Positions 34,970 to 44,202 of a stretch of DNA of 64,000 bases are shown here, in pieces. The notes under the pieces are model-generated. The model was given only the letters and a program-made list of their open reading frames with translations, was not told the DNA's origin and searched no databases. This DNA comes from CBDCWQ01 sp965223435 (GTDB lineage Bacteria; Myxococcota; Kuafuiibacteriia; Kuafuiibacteriales; Kuafuiibacteriaceae): NCBI GenBank assembly GCA_965223435.1, contig CBDCWQ010000023.1, positions 868,001 to 932,000 of the forward strand. The letters are read 5' to 3'. Numbering within the stretch: the stretch's first letter is position 1; every line of letters starts with the position of its first letter. The position numbers were made by a program, and so were the translations under genes.

Positions 34970-37900
34970 CTATGGGACGTTGTCGCCATCCGGAAATGCA
35001 TTGATAATCTGGTCCACAAAAGCACTGGCTGGAAAGCTGCTTGCAAGCGCACAGGCTTGCCCGGCTGCTTCTCCCAAATCGATGCTTTGTATCACCTGGT
35101 TCCGAATAACAATTTCAGCCACCGTGAGAAAAAGATCATAGTTTTCCAGTACGGCCTCTGTAATAGGGACTGCATTTCTTGCCAGAAACCATCCGCCCTT
35201 GAAAAGCCACAGATATGGAACATTGGCCTTAAGGCCGATGCCAATTCCTATTTCCCGGTGAAAGTAGGAAGAAACCGGAAAGGAAAGAGGGGGGCCATAG
35301 GGAACGCCTTCACACAGCTTCTGACACGAGATGGTCCCGCTCAATTGTATGCCCAGTATTACTTTTTGTCCGATGAGGCCAACCCCATCCCACTGCACAT
35401 GTTCTCCCGGGGGAATCAATTCGTCCGTGCCGGTCAGCGTCGTGTCCCTGGTCCCTGACCAGAGGCCCTGGAAAGTGGGCGCTTGTTGGCACTCGCCATT
35501 TTCATGAACCACAACACCTTTTGCCCGAATGGAGTCGACTTGAAGCTGGTTTCGGCGGTAATCGCCTCCGCCGCGACAAACACGGATGTATCGAAAAGGT
35601 TTCGAAATGTTGAATACCTGAGGCGCATAGCTGTCGGGAGCCGGTATGCCGTGACCAAGCTTCGAGTAGTGGCTGCCATCCTTGCTATAAAAGGCCTCGT
35701 ATTTCTTGCTGGTGTTGCATTTACTTCCGGAGCATGAAACCCCGCATGCCTCCGTTCGGGTTCGCAACACGATTTGGACGCCACCCACGAGCGGCACACC
35801 AAAGTCGGCATCTACGCAGGCGGTGACCGCAACGTCGTCTTCCCACTTGAATCCGTTGTCTTTGATCGCCAGGCCAATGGGTTGGCCGTCGGTGAATACG
35901 CCATGGCTTAAGTTGCATATTTCTGCGGCCTCGGTTCGTTTGCCAAGTGAAATTTGTGGAATCATATTGAACTCACCCGCACCGAGTTCGTCGGTCCAGC
36001 TTAAGAAATCAACTTGTGTCGAGTCGCTCATGCTTGACCAATCATAAATGGCTTGGGCGCTAAAATGCCCCAGGTTAAAAACCGGCCCCAACGTATGCTC
36101 TTCAGACAGTTCGAGCATGGGATGGTGGGTTTTATCGATATGTAGGCCCATGTACTGTGCGTTCGGGCTGTACGACAACAAACCATCGGTAGGCACGCTG
36201 ATTCGAATGGGCGCGTCGAATTCCATGGCGGGTTTGAGAACGAGGGTACCAACCAATCCGGTCGGGAAAATCGGACTGCCCCTGACTTTTGCCTTTTTGG
36301 GTTCGGACCTTATCTTGACAGTGATGTCGACGGCCTCCTTCATGGCCGCCTTTGGCACATCGAAGACCAGACCGGCGCAAGGCTCCACCTGCGTTCCGGG
36401 TTTCAGCGTGACCTCGATTTCCTTGTCGAGCTCACATGTTGGCGGTGGACGCATCGCCGTGATTTCGTCTTGGCTAAGGCCGACATTGAAGATGCGGACA
36501 TCGTCGATGTCTCCTTGAAAGTAAAATTCGTTTCTGGCGCCGTCGAAAGCCTCGGCCTCCGAACCATCTCCAATAAACCCGAAACGAACTGCGCCTGAAC
36601 CGAGGGCACGCCCCTCGTGGGGTGCATGCACCGAGGCGTCGAGGATTCCGTCTACGTAAATGTGTTTGCTCATACCGTCATAGACGCCGCAGATATGGTG
36701 CCATTGAACACCATCATTGACCTCTGTAACTCCGGCCAGATCATGGATCTCATCCGCCATCGTTGAGAACCCGACGGCCCCGGTTTCACCATGGACATAG
36801 AGGTTGAAGTACTCGGAGCGGTCAAAGTCGATGATGGACCAGTTCGAGCTCCAAGAGTCGCCCGAGAATGACGTTTTAACCCACGCACAAAGAGAGATCT
36901 CGTGAACGGCGCGGTCATAGAAACTTTTGAGCGCAATCACATCGCTCATTCCGTCGAAGTGTCTTGCGCCCCCGATCTTGCCCGTGATGGGGTCGGTCCC
37001 GTGGAGGGTGTTCTCCTGGGGTCGTGCTGAGTTCTCAGCCGAATCATCGAGGGGATAATGGTCGACGATACCTGAATGCTTTTGGGTCACAAGTCGGTTG
37101 ATCTCGTCGACGCCGATGGCACCATCATAGATTCGAACTTCGTCGATCCGACCCTGAAAAAAGTAGTGGTTTCTCTCCCCATCGAACGCTGTTGCTTCGG
37201 AACCATCTCCCAGGAATCCGAATCGGACCACGCCGGTTCCAAGCGGACGACCGCCATGGGCCTTGACCGCTATCTGGTCTTGCACACCATCCACGAAAAT
37301 ACGCTTATTCAGCCCGTCGTAGGTTCCACAAACGTGATGCCAGGCGCCATCGGCGACAACCGTCACTCCGAATAGGTCGTGGGTTTGTTCCGCCGTGGTC
37401 GAGAAACCGACAACACCCGTTTCGCCGTTCACATAGAGGTTAAAATACTCAGAACGATCAAAGTCGACGATGGACCAATTGTCGGTCCAGCCTTGACCAA
37501 ACACCGATGTCTGAACCCAGGCACATACCGAAACTTCGAGCTGTGGACTCTGATACGAAATATCGAGCGCCACATAGTCATCGAGACCATCAAAGCTCAA
37601 AGACTGACCGACCTGACCGTCTGATACGGTTGCGCCGACCAGCTTATTGTTCTGGGGACGCAAGGCATGACCAACATGGCCATTCAGACTAAGGCGATCG
37701 ACCAGAACCGGTTCCTTTTTTGAGAGTTGTTTGACCAGACCCGCATCGAGGGCGCCGTGATAGATTCGAACATCATCCAGGGCTCCGTCGAAATAGAACT
37801 CGTTCCGTGGCCCGTTGAAGCTTTCGGACTCCGAGCCGTCGCCGATGAATCCGAAGCGGGTCGCCCCGGTGCCAATCGGGGCATGCGAATGCGGATCGAC

Positions 37901-38488
37901 TGCTGACCCATCAAGCTCGCCATCGACAAAAACGTGTTTGTCCTGACCGTCGTAGACTCCACATACATGGTGCCACGCTCCGTCATTGATGCTTGTGGAG
38001 CCGTAGAGATCGTGAACCTCAGAAGCGGAGGTCGAAAATCCCAAGACACCTGTATCACCGCTTACAAAGAGACTGAAATACTCCGAGCGATCGAAGTCGA
38101 TGATGGCCCAATTTGAAAAGGGATCTTCGCCCGTGACTTTGGTTTTGACCCAAGCGCAGGCGGATACTTTGGAAATTGGCGCGTCGTAGAAACTCTGGAG
38201 TGCAATGTAGCCATGCACGGCTTCAAGAGAAATCGCACCAGCCTTGATGCCTTCGACTTCAGCTGCGCCGAGCGCGTAGTTCTCTTGGGGCCGCACTCGG
38301 TTATCGATGTTTCCATCGAGGCCGTAGTGGTCTACAAGCTGTACATCAAGCGCTGCCGACTCGATGTCTAGGCGGGCCACATCAGACTCGTAAGACGTCG
38401 TACAAGCAAGCACCAAGGCGGACAGGACCGCTCCCGAGCATTGCATCCCGGAGTTCAGCATTGAGCCGAACCGGTTTTTGTGGACCAT
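34970..38488 (-). CDS. Lipoprotein with three LamG domains and a beta-rich C-terminal region
   Basis: 1172 residues from the ATG at 38488, which has AAGG five bases upstream and precedes a lipobox (VLSALVLAC, Cys29); the 19-residue upstream extension is unlikely. Residues 51-261, 262-473 and 474-680 are three near-identical LamG (concanavalin-like) domains: LDG..RPQEN, SNWAIIDFDRSEYF, GAWHHVCGVYDG, RFGFIGDGSE and DDVRIY. After a junction (about 690) comes a large part with long beta stretches (EVTLKPGTQVEPCAGLVF, ..DAPIRISVPTDG, RYIRVCRGGGDYRRNQ) and Cys pairs. LamG domains bind glycans or proteins, so it is likely a surface adhesin or glycan-binding lipoprotein. It is divergent from the AraC-type gene at 38762, 273 bases away. 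Confidence 0.87.
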   Translation of the reverse strand: MVHKNRFGSMLNSGMQCSGAVLSALVLACTTSYESDVARLDIESAALDVQLVDHYGLDGNIDNRVRPQENYALGAAEVEGIKAGAISLEAVHGYIALQSFYDAPISKVSACAWVKTKVTGEDPFSNWAIIDFDRSEYFSLFVSGDTGVLGFSTSASEVHDLYGSTSINDGAWHHVCGVYDGQDKHVFVDGELDGSAVDPHSHAPIGTGATRFGFIGDGSESESFNGPRNEFYFDGALDDVRIYHGALDAGLVKQLSKKEPVLVDRLSLNGHVGHALRPQNNKLVGATVSDGQVGQSLSFDGLDDYVALDISYQSPQLEVSVCAWVQTSVFGQGWTDNWSIVDFDRSEYFNLYVNGETGVVGFSTTAEQTHDLFGVTVVADGAWHHVCGTYDGLNKRIFVDGVQDQIAVKAHGGRPLGTGVVRFGFLGDGSEATAFDGERNHYFFQGRIDEVRIYDGAIGVDEINRLVTQKHSGIVDHYPLDDSAENSARPQENTLHGTDPITGKIGGARHFDGMSDVIALKSFYDRAVHEISLCAWVKTSFSGDSWSSNWSIIDFDRSEYFNLYVHGETGAVGFSTMADEIHDLAGVTEVNDGVQWHHICGVYDGMSKHIYVDGILDASVHAPHEGRALGSGAVRFGFIGDGSEAEAFDGARNEFYFQGDIDDVRIFNVGLSQDEITAMRPPPTCELDKEIEVTLKPGTQVEPCAGLVFDVPKAAMKEAVDITVKIRSEPKKAKVRGSPIFPTGLVGTLVLKPAMEFDAPIRISVPTDGLLSYSPNAQYMGLHIDKTHHPMLELSEEHTLGPVFNLGHFSAQAIYDWSSMSDSTQVDFLSWTDELGAGEFNMIPQISLGKRTEAAEICNLSHGVFTDGQPIGLAIKDNGFKWEDDVAVTACVDADFGVPLVGGVQIVLRTRTEACGVSCSGSKCNTSKKYEAFYSKDGSHYSKLGHGIPAPDSYAPQVFNISKPFRYIRVCRGGGDYRRNQLQVDSIRAKGVVVHENGECQQAPTFQGLWSGTRDTTLTGTDELIPPGEHVQWDGVGLIGQKVILGIQLSGTISCQKLCEGVPYGPPLSFPVSSYFHREIGIGIGLKANVPYLWLFKGGWFLARNAVPITEAVLENYDLFLTVAEIVIRNQVIQSIDLGEAAGQACALASSFPASAFVDQIINAFPDGDNVP
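36449..38338 (-). repeat. Three tandem LamG-coding units
   Basis: Three successive units of about 212 codons encode the LamG domains. They are clearly alike in protein and partly in DNA, for example the shared DFDRSEYF and GFIGDGSE/GFLGDGSE segments. The pattern implies duplication followed by divergence. Unit length is about 630 bases. Confidence 0.8.
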
Positions 38489-38761
38489 TTTGCCTTGCGG
38501 CGAGGCCTCGGCAGGGGGGTGAATTTGTGTAGAAATCCTTCTCATGAGTAGGATGTTAGAGACTCACAAGCACATCGGTCTTGACACTTTGCGATCCGAT
38601 GCCCCTGCTGAACCTCCATCGTCTTCGAGCCATTTTCGTCAGGCAGAGATGACAGTGAGTCGGTTGTATCTGACAACGTGATCCGCGCCAGAGGCAGCGT
38701 AGGCCAAAAGCCAAGGACTTGGTGCACTGGCACATGTTTTGCTCACGACAATATGTGATTC

Positions 38762-39325
38762 ATGAGACAGCATTTTGTTCACATTGCCCCAAATTCCGTT
38801 CTTGATGGGGAGCGGAAGCCGTCGAAGCGCTATGATTCTGCTACCAGCGCGTCCACTGCTTACCGCGCGCTCGATCGATACGTGAGAGAGTTGCTGAGGG
38901 AATTCGCTTCTCTATATAACTTTGTCAGCCACGTTCGAAGAGCCATCACCATCGGCATATTCTACGGGAGCGCGAGCCTCAAGCAGACCGCGCATGCGCT
39001 CTCGATAGCGCCACGCGTGTTGCAAGCGGCGCTTTTTGAGCGTGGCACGTCGTATCGAGAACTTGCTCGTGACATCCGAACGCGTCTGGCCAAGCGACTG
39101 CTGACCCACATGAATTTGAGCTTGGTGGAGATTGCTGCACTTTTGGGGTTCGCAGAACACAGCGCCTTCAGTCGCGCATTCAAGGCTTGGGTTGGCATCT
39201 CGCCTACCGAATATCGACGGGCCCGAGCCCCTGGTGAAGGTAACGGGTTCTCGGGGAATGTTGGGGCAGTGGGATATCATCGTACCTTTACCCTGAGCCT
39301 GCGCTCATGGGGACGAGGTCTTTAG
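38762..39325 (+). CDS. AraC-type helix-turn-helix protein
   Basis: 187 residues. Residues 78-170 look like a two-helix-turn-helix AraC DNA-binding domain: LKQTAHALSIAPRVLQAALFERGTSYRELARDIR, then LAKRLLTHMNLSLVEIAALLGFAEHSAFSRAFKAWVGISPTEYRR. The first 70 residues (GERKPSKRYDSATSAST) are not a recognisable effector domain, so this may be a short regulator or one truncated at its N-terminus. It is divergent from the triple-LamG lipoprotein, and the 273-base space between them could hold its operator. Regulation of that lipoprotein is plausible but unproven. Confidence 0.85.
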   Translation: MRQHFVHIAPNSVLDGERKPSKRYDSATSASTAYRALDRYVRELLREFASLYNFVSHVRRAITIGIFYGSASLKQTAHALSIAPRVLQAALFERGTSYRELARDIRTRLAKRLLTHMNLSLVEIAALLGFAEHSAFSRAFKAWVGISPTEYRRARAPGEGNGFSGNVGAVGYHRTFTLSLRSWGRGL

Positions 39326-39452
39326 CCTTTGAGGACGGGGCGAGGTGTCGGGGCAGGTCGGGGCGCCCAACGGAGGTGTCGAGTCCCCAGGGCGTGGGGG
39401 CATCTCGAGGGGCTGGGGCCTCAGAAGGCCCCCACGAAGGGGCTTTTCTCGT

Positions 39453-41735
39453 GTGAACGCACTTGGCCCACATCATGCGTACCCATCACGTCGGTTGGTG
39501 CATGACGCGGCGTCATTTCGCGGCTCCCGGAGGGTTTCACGGGGCTCGTTGCTGGTGTGCAGCGGGCTGGTTGGGTTGGCCTGTGCGACCCCTTCCGGGG
39601 TTTTGGCGGGGGCGCCGGCGCACGCTACCCCACGAGGGGTCGGTTCGGCGCCCACGCTTATCCCGGATTCAGAGCATCGCGAAGTCGGTCAAGCTTATGC
39701 TCGGGCTCGAAGCGCCCTGGCCCAAGGGCAGCCGAAGCGGGCTCTTGGCATCTTGGGCAAGCTCAGCGGCGATTTTTTGGTGGACCGGCGGCATATCCTT
39801 CGGGGTCGGGCCTTGGCCAGACTTGGACAATATCGACTCGCCAGCGAGGCCTACCTCCAGGGGAGCGGATTGGCCGAGAACGCAACCGTTCATCGCAGGG
39901 CGCAGCGTGGCTTGATCGACAGCTTGGGTCGAGCAGGCGCGTTTCAAGAACAGCTGACCCACCTCGAGGGAATCAGAGCGGGATCCGATTTGCTTCGAGA
40001 TACAAGGATCCGCCTCAAGCAGGCCGAAGCACTCTATGCGGTTGACCGTCCGGGGGAGGCCATTGACCTTGCCCTGAAGGTGGCCGGTGACAGCCCTTAT
40101 TCATCGATCCGCAAACGAGCCCTTCGTTTGGCCGGTGTATGGGCACAAGGGAAATGGGGGCATCGTAGCTTTCGTATCCGGTTGCGCTTAGCCGAAAGTG
40201 AACATCTGTTTCGCTCTGGTGCGAGGAGGAGAGCATTTCGCCTCTTGAGCCGGGTGAAAAAGATGTCGCCGATCGCGCGCATCAAAGCAGCAACCAAGAG
40301 GGCTGATTTTTATCGACGTTCGCGGAAGCGACGAAAAGAACGGCGGGTCCTCAAAAAGCTCGTGGCCTCTGGGGCACAGGTGGGCCCATCGGTGTTGTTT
40401 CGGCTGGGAGAGCTGGAGGTCAGGGCGGGCGCTTCGTCCCTCGACGCGGGTGGATTCGCGAAGGTGCTCGATCGCTTTCCCCATTCGCGCGACGCGATGG
40501 CGGTGCGCTACCGTCAGGCTCATACGCACTACGACGACGAAAGATTTGAGGATGCCTACGAAGCCTTTGCCAGGGTTGCAGATGTATGGCACGACCCCGC
40601 AACGAAGGAAGATGCGCTTTGGTGGGCGGGGTGGTCTGCGTACCGGGCCCATCGCCTCCAAGAGTCGGACGCTGCGTTTAGCCGGCTTCTCCACGGGTTC
40701 CCTTCAAGCAGTTTGGCTTTCGGCGCGCGGTACTGGCGCGCGCGTCTTTCAGAGAAAGCGGGCCGTTCTTCACAGGCGCAGCAGGGCTTCGAGTCGCTGT
40801 GGCACGATGCTCCGCTGGACTACTATGGCTTGCTGGCTGCGTCACGGCTCAAAAGCATGGGCGTCGGGGTCTTTGTGTTGCCTACACCACCCCTTCCATC
40901 CCATCTTGCGATGGACACGGTTGTCCAAGGCCTAGGTCGCGACCGGCCGCATGGCGTGGATCGGGCCTTGGCCCTTTTCCATGCAGGCATGGTTCGGGCG
41001 GCAAGAGAGGAGCTGGATGCCGCCGTGGGTATCTATGAGAAAAGCCTTGATGTCCGGGGTGCGGTCGGGATCGTGGAACTCCTTCAGCTGTTTGGGCAGC
41101 CGAAGTGGGCGGCCCGCCTGGCGAGAAGGATTCTCTCGTGGAAAATCGGATCGGAACTCCACCACAAGCCCTATGCTTGGAGGGTCTGGCGTTATGCTTA
41201 CCCGAAACCCTTTGGCCTTGAAGTGTCGAAGGCGGCTACGGGGCACAGCGTAGATCCTCTTTTGATTTACGCGGTGATGCGCACGGAGAGTTTATTTCGG
41301 CCAGATGCCGTGAGTCCCGTGGGCGCCCAAGGCCTTATGCAAGTCATGCCGGCCACGGCGGCTTGGATTGCGCGCCAAATTGAAGGCGGCAGAACCCATT
41401 GGCGAAACCGCCGCACACCCAGCTCCAACCTGTGGCTCGGTGCGTGGTATCTCGGTTCCCTCTTGAGCCAATACTCTGGGCAAATGGTTTATGCGTTTGG
41501 TGCTTACAACGCGGGTCCGACCGCCATGAATCGCTGGCGTTTGAGGCTTGATGGACTTGACCTCGATGAGTTTGTGGAAGCCGTTCCTTATCGGGAAACC
41601 AGACGATATCTGCGGTCGACCACCCGAAACTACTTTGTGTACCAAACGCTGGCCCATGGGGTGCTTCCGAATTTTGTGAATGCGTTCACGCGGATGAAGC
41701 TTTCGATGGCGAAAAGCCAGTTCGAGCTCCCCTAA
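39453..41735 (+). CDS. Soluble lytic murein transglycosylase (Slt70-like)
   Basis: 760 residues from a GTG at 39453 with AAGGGG ten bases upstream; a later GTG at 39498 is possible. A secretion signal (SLLVCSGLVGLACATPSG) follows, perhaps a lipoprotein signal with a weak lipobox. Residues about 70-560 are helical repeat (TPR-like/U-domain) units such as YRLASEAYLQGSGLAENATVHRRAQ and ARYWRARLSEKAG. The catalytic SLT domain carries Glu612 in YAVMRTESLFRPDAVSPVGAQGLMQVMP, plus AFGAYNAGP and RETRRYLRSTTRNYFVY. It cleaves peptidoglycan to 1,6-anhydromuropeptides in the periplasm. It follows the AraC-type gene but is not clearly in its operon. Confidence 0.93.
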   Translation: MNALGPHHAYPSRRLVHDAASFRGSRRVSRGSLLVCSGLVGLACATPSGVLAGAPAHATPRGVGSAPTLIPDSEHREVGQAYARARSALAQGQPKRALGILGKLSGDFLVDRRHILRGRALARLGQYRLASEAYLQGSGLAENATVHRRAQRGLIDSLGRAGAFQEQLTHLEGIRAGSDLLRDTRIRLKQAEALYAVDRPGEAIDLALKVAGDSPYSSIRKRALRLAGVWAQGKWGHRSFRIRLRLAESEHLFRSGARRRAFRLLSRVKKMSPIARIKAATKRADFYRRSRKRRKERRVLKKLVASGAQVGPSVLFRLGELEVRAGASSLDAGGFAKVLDRFPHSRDAMAVRYRQAHTHYDDERFEDAYEAFARVADVWHDPATKEDALWWAGWSAYRAHRLQESDAAFSRLLHGFPSSSLAFGARYWRARLSEKAGRSSQAQQGFESLWHDAPLDYYGLLAASRLKSMGVGVFVLPTPPLPSHLAMDTVVQGLGRDRPHGVDRALALFHAGMVRAAREELDAAVGIYEKSLDVRGAVGIVELLQLFGQPKWAARLARRILSWKIGSELHHKPYAWRVWRYAYPKPFGLEVSKAATGHSVDPLLIYAVMRTESLFRPDAVSPVGAQGLMQVMPATAAWIARQIEGGRTHWRNRRTPSSNLWLGAWYLGSLLSQYSGQMVYAFGAYNAGPTAMNRWRLRLDGLDLDEFVEAVPYRETRRYLRSTTRNYFVYQTLAHGVLPNFVNAFTRMKLSMAKSQFELP

Positions 41736-41886
41736 GGTACAGAATACGGGGGCGAAAGGCGCAAATGCAGAAAACATGTGCGATTGCAGTTGCCTGCAAC
41801 CTTGTGAGCAATTGTCGGGCGAAAGGGGGGCGTTGGCATTTGTCCCTACCTCTCGCCGCGCGCCCCAAATTGATAGCCTTAGGGGC

Positions 41887-42492
41887 GTGCAAAACCCCAC
41901 GGAAAGCCACGGATTCGAGCCGCTGCCTTGGAACGACTCGCCTGCACTCGATTCGTCCAAGCCGGTTAAACTTATTCTCGAGGCTGAAGTTCTCAATCGT
42001 GGCTTAGAAAACAAGACCTGTCTGCAGTGTGGGCAGAGCCCTGCGGACAAGGACATTCGGAGGACATTTCGGTACCAGCCCTGGTGGATAGTCCTCTTGT
42101 TGTGCCTTTCCTTGGGCATATTTTTGGTGCTTCCGGTGACGTGGATCTTCCACGATCGAACTTTGTCGGGGAGCTTTCGACTTTGCCGCTCGTGCAAGTG
42201 GTCCATCGTATGGGCGGAAGGAAAACGAAGTCTGTCCATTGTCATGGCGCTGCTCCTTCCGGTTGGAGCAGTCTTGCTCAAGGTCAGCGCCGAGAGCCAA
42301 GAAATCTTGGCTTGGGCTGCGGGTGCATTTCTTGCCGGTTCTCTTCTATCGGTTTTGATCCACATCAAGACGAGGGCCAAGGTCATCAAATGCACCAAGA
42401 TGAAGGAAGACAACGTGACCCTCCGCGTTTCACCAAATTGGAGAATGATCCTCGAAAAGGAACATCCGGAAGCCTTGGTTTCTTCATCTTGA
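41887..42492 (+). CDS. Membrane protein with a CxxC zinc-ribbon-like motif
   Basis: 201 residues from a GTG at 41887. A longer start at 41776 (ATG) adds 37 residues that look non-coding, and neither start has an ideal ribosome site. The cytoplasmic N-terminus has CLQCG (C45, C48) and the region after the first helix has CRSC, giving four Cys that could bind zinc. Helices lie near residues 68-90 (WWIVLLLCLSLGIFLVLPVTW), 115-130 (SLSIVMALLLPVGAVLL) and 145-160. The C-terminal half is amphipathic and basic. I do not recognise a named family. It lies between the transglycosylase and the convergent kinase-like lipoprotein gene. Confidence 0.65.
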   Translation: MQNPTESHGFEPLPWNDSPALDSSKPVKLILEAEVLNRGLENKTCLQCGQSPADKDIRRTFRYQPWWIVLLLCLSLGIFLVLPVTWIFHDRTLSGSFRLCRSCKWSIVWAEGKRSLSIVMALLLPVGAVLLKVSAESQEILAWAAGAFLAGSLLSVLIHIKTRAKVIKCTKMKEDNVTLRVSPNWRMILEKEHPEALVSSS

Positions 42493-42564
42493 GGATTGTG
42501 GGGCATGCGTAGGCCCACAGAAGCATGGGGTCGCGTTGTGATCCCTGATGGGCCGGCTCTTGAC

Positions 42565-44202
42565 CTAACGTTCGATTCCCACGACTTGGTACCCTTGTTC
42601 GTCTACAGCCGCGAGGTGGAACGCGACGGGCTTGGCGTAGCCTTTGTCGCCGTCCCGACGGGTTTTGAGCTCAAGAATGACGTATGGTTCGCCCGCGGGT
42701 TGGGGGACATCGATACAGATTTCGGATGTGTCGTTTTGAAAGGGCGCGCTCCAGGGCCCTTTTTGAATGCGCCGCTTATAAAATGACCGGGCGTTTAGGG
42801 CGTAGCCGCCCTGGACCATGAGGTCGGATACGCAGGCGGTGGCGCCTTCGGTTCGCGGGAAGTCCAAAGCCGAGAGTCTTGTGAAGTAGTGGCGAACAAT
42901 CTTGTCTCGCCGGCCAGACAACACTTTGGAAAGATACCGCTTGTGTGCTGGGTTAGGAATTTGTGCGGTATTGACCAGGGCTTCGATGTGCGCGTTCGAG
43001 AATCGACTGATCACTTTGGTCGCCCAGAAAGCATCGCCGTCGGCCACGTGATTGAACGCCGGATTGGGGTAGGCGGGTTTCCAGGCCTCGGGCTCGAAGT
43101 TTTCGATGTCGTAGTACCCATAAAGTGGCGCCTCTTTGTGGATGGTCGCGCGGTCCCAGGGCCGAATGATGATCCCGAACGCAATCAAGTCTGTGACCAC
43201 GTGACCGAAATCCAGGTAGTACGAGTGGCCAGCGCGGCGACTGATGAGATCCCAAAAGGATTGAGCGCCCAGGCAGTCTCCGAAGTCGATGACATGGTGC
43301 TGAACGTAGCCCACGTCTTTTCCCTCGCGTTTGACAAAGGTAGAAAAGGTATTCTGTTCGCGGGCATCGTAGTGGTTTAGCCACGCCGCAAGCAGTCGCG
43401 AGCCTCGCAGTTCGCGGCGGTTCTCGTGGCGAATGGTGTCGTTGGGGTCGTCTGGCCGGGTGCCATCGTAGGTGAACGGTCCAAGGGGTACGCCCGGCAG
43501 AAACAGGCTCGCCGACCCCCTGGTTTTGCCCTCTGGACTGTGCGCTGCGGTCTTGAGCGCCCGCTTGATGTCTGCCTGGGTCATGGTCGTCTTGCGCCCT
43601 AAGTGATCAGTCTTGGTCGATTTTTCTGTGAGGCGGATGATTTTTGGGTCGAAGTAGACGATTTCGTTGCATGGCGTACTGAAGCCTGCCGCCCAATAGA
43701 TTTTGGAACCGATGACGTCGGCGGTTGTTGCTCGAGTGGGGGCTTTGGGGTCATCAAACTTCAGAAGGTAGCGCCGTCCGTCCGTCTCGTCTTCCACGAC
43801 AAAGCCGGGGTTCTTTCCATCGGTCTTTCCGCTGAAGACGCGCCATGGCCCCTGGGAGCTGATGCCTTGCCCCGAGCAAGGGCCACGAGCCACCCGTTCT
43901 GGGCTGAGCACTTGGATGGCCATGCGGTTGGTGTACCAGCTCGAATTGGGGATCTCGCCCAATGCATTGACGTTTTTTGCCGGCCCGAAGGTGCCAAAGA
44001 GCCACATTCGGCTAAGCGGACGGAAGGTCAGCTTGTCAAAAATATCCCAATAGAGCCCGGACCAATAACTTTTTGGCTGGGCGATGGGCATCTTATCGGG
44101 ATCGGCCCAAACGATGGGCTTGGTGGAGAACGGGCGCTCCTTGTGGGCGCAGGCCGCGTTCGAGAAAAGCAGGACGAGCAAGAAGAGCTTTTCTTTGCCC
44201 AT
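42565..44202 (-). CDS. Lipoprotein with protein-kinase-like motifs
   Basis: 545 residues. The N-terminus (MGKEKLFLLVLLFSNAACAHK) is a lipoprotein-type signal with Cys18, though Asn at -3 is not canonical. The core carries RRYLLKFDDPKAP with Lys148, then ELRGSRLLAAWLNHYDAREQN and HHVIDFGDCLGA. The order Lys, H277-x-D279-x4-N284, D306-F-G308 matches the ATP-binding Lys, the HxDxxxxN catalytic loop and the DFG motif of kinases; the D-to-N spacing is exactly that of protein kinases, and the loop to DFG is longer. No Glu of the alpha-C helix was located. The start overlaps the stop of the Omp85-like gene by one base, so it is translated after it. Kinase activity is inference; a pseudo-kinase is possible. 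Confidence 0.8.
   Translation of the reverse strand: MGKEKLFLLVLLFSNAACAHKERPFSTKPIVWADPDKMPIAQPKSYWSGLYWDIFDKLTFRPLSRMWLFGTFGPAKNVNALGEIPNSSWYTNRMAIQVLSPERVARGPCSGQGISSQGPWRVFSGKTDGKNPGFVVEDETDGRRYLLKFDDPKAPTRATTADVIGSKIYWAAGFSTPCNEIVYFDPKIIRLTEKSTKTDHLGRKTTMTQADIKRALKTAAHSPEGKTRGSASLFLPGVPLGPFTYDGTRPDDPNDTIRHENRRELRGSRLLAAWLNHYDAREQNTFSTFVKREGKDVGYVQHHVIDFGDCLGAQSFWDLISRRAGHSYYLDFGHVVTDLIAFGIIIRPWDRATIHKEAPLYGYYDIENFEPEAWKPAYPNPAFNHVADGDAFWATKVISRFSNAHIEALVNTAQIPNPAHKRYLSKVLSGRRDKIVRHYFTRLSALDFPRTEGATACVSDLMVQGGYALNARSFYKRRIQKGPWSAPFQNDTSEICIDVPQPAGEPYVILELKTRRDGDKGYAKPVAFHLAAVDEQGYQVVGIER

Noticed and set aside
39345..39452. Longer start for the lytic transglycosylase
   Set aside because: The first 36 codons have no ribosome site and a Gly/Arg/Pro-rich translation. 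The GTG at 39453 has AAGGGG upstream.
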